From assembly GCA_045545735.1 (NCBI GenBank), contig JAZQBM010000005.1:1-24867 (forward strand): a stretch of 24,867 nucleotides of DNA. Direction: 5' to 3'. This document shows, piece by piece, positions 22,691 through 24,867 of the stretch (positions are counted from its first letter, which is position 1; each line of letters begins with the position of its first letter). A program made the translations under genes and the position numbers. A model generated the notes under the pieces. It was not told the origin of the DNA, ran no database searches, and saw nothing but the letters and a program-made list of their open reading frames with translations. The DNA comes from Fimenecus sp045545735. GTDB lineage: Bacteria > Bacillota > Clostridia > Oscillospirales > Acutalibacteraceae.

Positions 22691-23062
22691 TGCTTTAACT
22701 TATTTTATTAATTTATTTTTCTTTTTAATTATTTTTTTATTTATCCTTCTATATATAACTATCTGTATCATAATCAATATCAATATAAATATCTATATCA
22801 AGGTTTGTACCCTTTGTACCCTATATTTAACAATTTAAAACATACTTTTATTATAAAAATATCTTTTAAACAGTTAAATTTTTATTAGTAGTCTTTTCAA
22901 TTACTGTAATGAAAGGAATAAAATTTAATGCAATTCGTGTTCTTTATTTGTTCTTTATTTTGGTGAAACGATATGTAACTTTATGTAATGCAACATACAA
23001 TAAAAGGCTTAAAATAGCCGTTTTTATCGTGTTTTGTAAGAGTGTGAAACATCAATTTATTT
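22691..23062. other. AT-rich non-coding prophage end
   Basis: Very AT-rich stretch up to attR with no convincing gene. It holds pyrimidine-rich runs, alternating ATATC/ATCAAT segments (22750-22800) and TTTGTACCC repeated twice at 22804-22822. The latter recurs with one mismatch inside the DUF6291-like gene. It would be beside attP after excision, so integrase or excisionase arm sites may lie here. An open frame at 22909-23196 crosses attR and is judged spurious. Confidence 0.55.
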
Positions 23063-23088
23063 GTTCAAGTCCCGTCACTCGCACCAAA
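23063..23088 (+). other. attR core
   Basis: 26 bp identical to the tRNA-Leu 3' end at 292-317 (GTTCAAGTC...CACCAAA). No tRNA body is upstream, so this is the phage-side remnant, and bases from 23089 on are the original chromosome. Confidence 0.92.
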
Positions 23089-23127
23089 CGAAAATCCGTT
23101 CTCGTAAGGGGACGGATTTTCGTTTGT
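23085..23127 (+). terminator. Displaced host terminator of tRNA-Leu
   Basis: A 14-bp perfect stem (AAACGAAAATCCGT/ACGGATTTTCGTTT) beginning in the attR core and followed by a T-rich tract. Before integration it lay directly after the tRNA CCA. A near copy occurs at 24629-24672. Confidence 0.8.
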
Positions 23128-23283
23128 ATTATTCATTTTTCAATATTCATCATTCATTATTCATTAAGCGATAACGAATTTTCAAATGAATATTGAATAA
23201 TGAAATCGCGAAAGTTGTATAGTAAAAAAGGACTGTTCAAAGAGTGAAAATGTTGGTAAAATATTTTCAGGAGAGTGAACAAA

Positions 23284-23583
23284 ATGAAAAAGAAAGTGAA
23301 TTACACAAAGGAGTTTAAAGTCAAGGCCTGTGAGTTGGTTTTAAAAGACGAAGTCAAGGTTAAAACCGTGGCCGACAAAATGGGTATAGGGCACATAATG
23401 CTTTATCGTTGGATAGACGAGTACAAAACCTATGGAGACGCAGCATTTGTGGGTAAAGGACATCTAAAACCGGAAGAGGCAAAACTGAAAAAACTACAAA
23501 AAGAAAATGAGGAATTAAGGCAACAGGTAGAGATATTAAAAAAAGCAGCGGCATACTTTGCGAAAGAAAACAAAAACGCTTAG
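23284..23583 (+). CDS. IS3-family transposase OrfA
   Basis: About 99 aa from ATG 23284 (GTG 23275 is too close to the AGGAG). A helix-turn-helix (EFKVKACELVLKDEVKVKTV, then IGHIMLYRWIDEY) recognises the IS ends, and a C-terminal leucine-zipper coiled coil (EAKLKKLQKENEELRQQVEI) serves for dimerisation. The gene ends in an A-rich stretch (GAAAACAAAAACGC). OrfB is in the -1 frame, so an OrfAB fusion by frameshifting is expected. Confidence 0.92.
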   Translation: MKKKVNYTKEFKVKACELVLKDEVKVKTVADKMGIGHIMLYRWIDEYKTYGDAAFVGKGHLKPEEAKLKKLQKENEELRQQVEILKKAAAYFAKENKNA

Positions 23584-23600
23584 ATTTTGCTAAAAAAGAG

Positions 23601-24434
23601 TTGTGTGAATATGACACCAACATAGTATGCCGAATGTTGCAGGTGTCAAAAAGCGGATATTACAGTCATAAGGTAGAGAGTGTAAGTGAAAAAACAGTGG
23701 TAGAAAAGACTGTAATTAACTGTTTTAAAAAACACAATAGAAATTACGGTAGAATACGGATACGAAAAGAATTGCTTAACGAAGGCATAGATATCAGTGA
23801 GTACCGCATAGCAAAAATACTGAAGAAATATGGATTGGTTGCAAAAAGCGGAAGAACAGGCAAACCAAAACAACCCAAACCGACAGAGGAACAATACATA
23901 GAAGAAAATCTAATAAAAGATAAATTTAGCGTAAAAGAGCCAAATTATCTTTGGTGTTCAGATATAACCGTGCTTAACTGTTACAGACAAAAGATATATG
24001 TATGTGGAGTAATAGATGTGGCTACAAGAAGGTTGGTAGGTTGGGATATAGCAAAGCATCAACGACAGGAAATCGTGCAAAATGCATTTAATATGGCAGT
24101 AGGTCGAAATCCCAACAGACCTAAAGGAGCCGTATATCATAGCGACAGAGGTTGTCAGTATACCGCAAAGAAAACTAAAGAACTGGTGGAACAAAACGGT
24201 TTTCGGAAAAGTATGTCGAGACCGGGAACACCAAGCGATAATCAACCCATAGAGAGTTTTTGGAAAACGCTCGAATGGGAGATGACTGATATCAGTCATC
24301 TCCCATTCGACGAAGCTTCAAGAAAAATTGTTGAGTATATTGAATTATATTACAATTCAGTAAGATTACATTCGGGAATCAATTATTCAGTACCAAATCA
24401 ATTTTTCACTCTTCCATCAGTCCGAAATTCTTGA
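23601..24434 (+). CDS. IS3-family transposase OrfB (DDE integrase)
   Basis: 277 aa counted from TTG 23601. The frame is open further upstream (KQKRLDFAKKEL), consistent with production as an OrfAB frameshift fusion. It has the HTH_21-like segment NRNYGRIRIRKEL, then the rve catalytic core with Asp121 (WCSDIT), Asp182 (YHSDRGCQY) and Glu218 (PIESFWKTLE), a DD(35)E spacing. The end YYNSVRLHSGINYSVPNQF is the family C-terminal signature. All catalytic residues are present and the frame is intact. A perfect 40-bp palindrome lies inside it (24271-24310), just after the catalytic Glu. Confidence 0.93.
   Translation: MCEYDTNIVCRMLQVSKSGYYSHKVESVSEKTVVEKTVINCFKKHNRNYGRIRIRKELLNEGIDISEYRIAKILKKYGLVAKSGRTGKPKQPKPTEEQYIEENLIKDKFSVKEPNYLWCSDITVLNCYRQKIYVCGVIDVATRRLVGWDIAKHQRQEIVQNAFNMAVGRNPNRPKGAVYHSDRGCQYTAKKTKELVEQNGFRKSMSRPGTPSDNQPIESFWKTLEWEMTDISHLPFDEASRKIVEYIELYYNSVRLHSGINYSVPNQFFTLPSVRNS
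24271..24310. repeat. Perfect 40-bp palindrome within OrfB
   Basis: The 20 bases TCGAATGGGAGATGACTGAT are followed directly by their exact reverse complement, with no spacer or mismatch. It encodes residues ~224-237 (EWEMTDISHLPFD). Symmetry stops sharply on both sides. Confidence 0.9.
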
Positions 24435-24540
24435 CAAGTTTCAATGCAGTAAAATATAAATGTTAAGAAATTCAAGGTCTTTTGTACCTTAATGATTAGA
24501 TTTGATGGCAGTTCTTTTTTGAACACCAACCAACCGAGAG

Positions 24541-24578
24541 CCTCGACACGCAGATGCGTAGTTGAGGTTCTTCTTTTT
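24541..24578 (+). terminator. Terminator right of the IS
   Basis: Hairpin CCTCGAC-ACGCA...TGCGT-A-GTTGAGG (12 pairs with a bulge and a G-U pair), followed by TTCTTCTTTTTT. It may end IS transcription or be a remnant of the host region. Confidence 0.65.
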
Positions 24579-24628
24579 TGCAGTTTTTCCTCTCGCGTCG
24601 GAAAAATATCCTTTTTATAGCCCTTAGA

Positions 24629-24672
24629 CAAACGAAAATCCGTTCTCGAAAGAGGGCGGCTTTTTCGTTTGT
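24629..24672. repeat. Second copy of the tRNA terminator-type hairpin
   Basis: Starts with the same 20 bases as the hairpin at 23085 (CAAACGAAAATCCGTTCTCG) and ends TTTTTCGTTTGTAT. Both copies are followed by related ATTCATTATTCATT/CAATATTCATT tracts and AAGCG. Probably a dispersed host intergenic element. Confidence 0.7.
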
Positions 24673-24732
24673 ATCATTCATTATTAATTATTCATTCCTT
24701 CAATATTCATTTAAGCGGCTTTTTTAAATATT

Positions 24733-24758
24733 AAAGGCTTCCCCAAAGGGAAGCCTTT
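24733..24758 (-). terminator. Terminator of the right-edge gene
   Basis: An 11-bp perfect stem AAAGGCTTCCC/GGGAAGCCTTT with a 4-nt loop, T-rich on both sides, 15 bp beyond the stop codon of the partial gene. Confidence 0.8.
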
Positions 24759-24772
24759 TACTGTTTTTATTC

Positions 24773-24867
24773 TTATTTAGAATATTTTTCACGGGCTACA
24801 TAACTTGTATGCAGGTCGTGGTGAGCCTTATGACCGCCGAAACCGTCATACCACTCGCTATATAACT
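24773..24867 (-). CDS. 3' end of an unidentified host gene
   Basis: The window edge cuts a minus-strand gene. The last 30 codons read LYSEWYDGFGGHKAHHDLHT followed by SYVAREKYSK and TAA at 24773-24775. The open frame reaching the edge, the distinctive composition (GGHKAHHDLH) and the terminator right behind support a real gene. I do not recognise the protein from this fragment. Confidence 0.6.
   Translation of the reverse strand, partial: LYSEWYDGFGGHKAHHDLHTSYVAREKYSK

Larger units (their letters stand above)
292..23088. mobile_element. Integrated siphophage prophage (~22.8 kb)
   Basis: Bounded by a 26-bp direct repeat of the tRNA-Leu 3' end, with a tyrosine integrase beside the left copy. 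It contains an excisionase-like gene, a full head-tail siphophage morphogenesis set on the minus strand, a putative single-subunit RNA polymerase, a repressor with operators, and a plus-strand accessory cassette by the right end. Recognisable lysis genes and DNA replication enzymes are absent. The structural frames are open and in canonical order, so particle formation seems possible. Autonomous growth cannot be judged. Confidence 0.9.
23234..24525 (+). mobile_element. IS3-family insertion sequence
   Basis: Two overlapping-frame transposase genes (OrfA, OrfB) flanked by short inverted ends: TGTTCAAA at 23234-23241 and TTTGAACA at 24518-24525, giving 5'-TG...CA-3' ends and about 1.29 kb, usual for IS3. 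Similarity of the ends beyond 8 bp is weak, and I see no clear target duplication, so the exact borders are tentative. It lies outside the prophage in host DNA. Confidence 0.7.

Noticed and set aside
22909..23196. 95-codon open frame across attR
   Set aside because: It runs over the tRNA-derived attR core and the displaced terminator hairpin, its translation has no protein-like pattern, and it lacks a good RBS.
23958..24299. Minus-strand frame inside OrfB starting MTDISHLPFE
   Set aside because: Its start mirrors OrfB only because of the 40-bp palindrome; there is no independent coding evidence.
24271..24310. Palindrome as a fold-back assembly artefact
   Set aside because: Symmetry ends sharply after 20 bp each side and the transposase frame with its conserved C-terminus continues normally, so an artefact is less likely, though reads should be checked.

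Overview
The window holds an almost complete but unusually small prophage, about 22.8 kb, in the chromosome of an AT-rich, low-GC Gram-positive bacterium. The host is probably a gut member of the Clostridia. Evidence for this is strong AGGAGG-type ribosome binding sites, frequent TTG starts, consensus TTGACA/TATAAT promoters and Firmicute-style siphophage head and tail genes. The genus cannot be fixed from the sequence.

Layout. At the left edge is chromosomal DNA with a tRNA-Leu(GAG) gene at 232-315. The prophage is inserted at its 3' end. A 26-bp direct repeat of the tRNA 3' end (292-317 and 23063-23088) marks attL and attR. Next to attL are a tyrosine integrase and a small excisionase-like protein. 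From about 1.9 kb to 18 kb, all on the minus strand, is a typical siphophage late module. In transcription order it runs: small early-type genes, small and large terminase, portal, minor head protein fused to an ADP-ribosyltransferase, a Cys-rich protein, scaffold, major capsid, connector genes, major tail protein, tail chaperones with a -1 frameshift, tape measure, distal tail protein, and a tail-tip/fibre protein with an S74 self-cleaving chaperone. Intrinsic-terminator-like hairpins lie between many of these genes.

Upstream of the late module (18.3-21.2 kb) is a large gene for what I read as a single-subunit, double-psi beta-barrel RNA polymerase (QDE-1/YonO/crAss-type) with a variant DYDSD metal-binding motif. 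Two consensus host promoters precede it. Its 5' end is irregular: clear coding sequence continues about 70 codons upstream without a standard start, and a five-base G tract could mark a frameshift. A Cro/CI-like repressor gene follows, with three equally built 20-bp operator-like inverted repeats.

On the plus strand next to attR is an accessory cassette. It starts with a 20-residue hydrophobic peptide gene that looks like a type I toxin: shielded Shine-Dalgarno, 5'/3' complementary ends, and a convergent antisense RNA with its own consensus promoter and terminator. It continues with a ribbon-helix-helix protein, two strong hairpins, and an unrecognised 133-aa protein closed by a terminator. 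Right of attR are the displaced original tRNA terminator, an IS3-family element, repeated terminator-like hairpins, and the 3' end of an unidentified host gene.

How it fits together (inference). The repressor holds the lytic promoters. On induction host polymerase would make the phage RNA polymerase, which may then transcribe the hairpin-studded late genes. No holin, endolysin, helicase, primase or DNA polymerase is visible, so release and replication must rely on the host, another phage, or unrecognised proteins. The two most rewarding parts are the RNA polymerase gene with its odd 5' end and the antisense-regulated micro-peptide locus.
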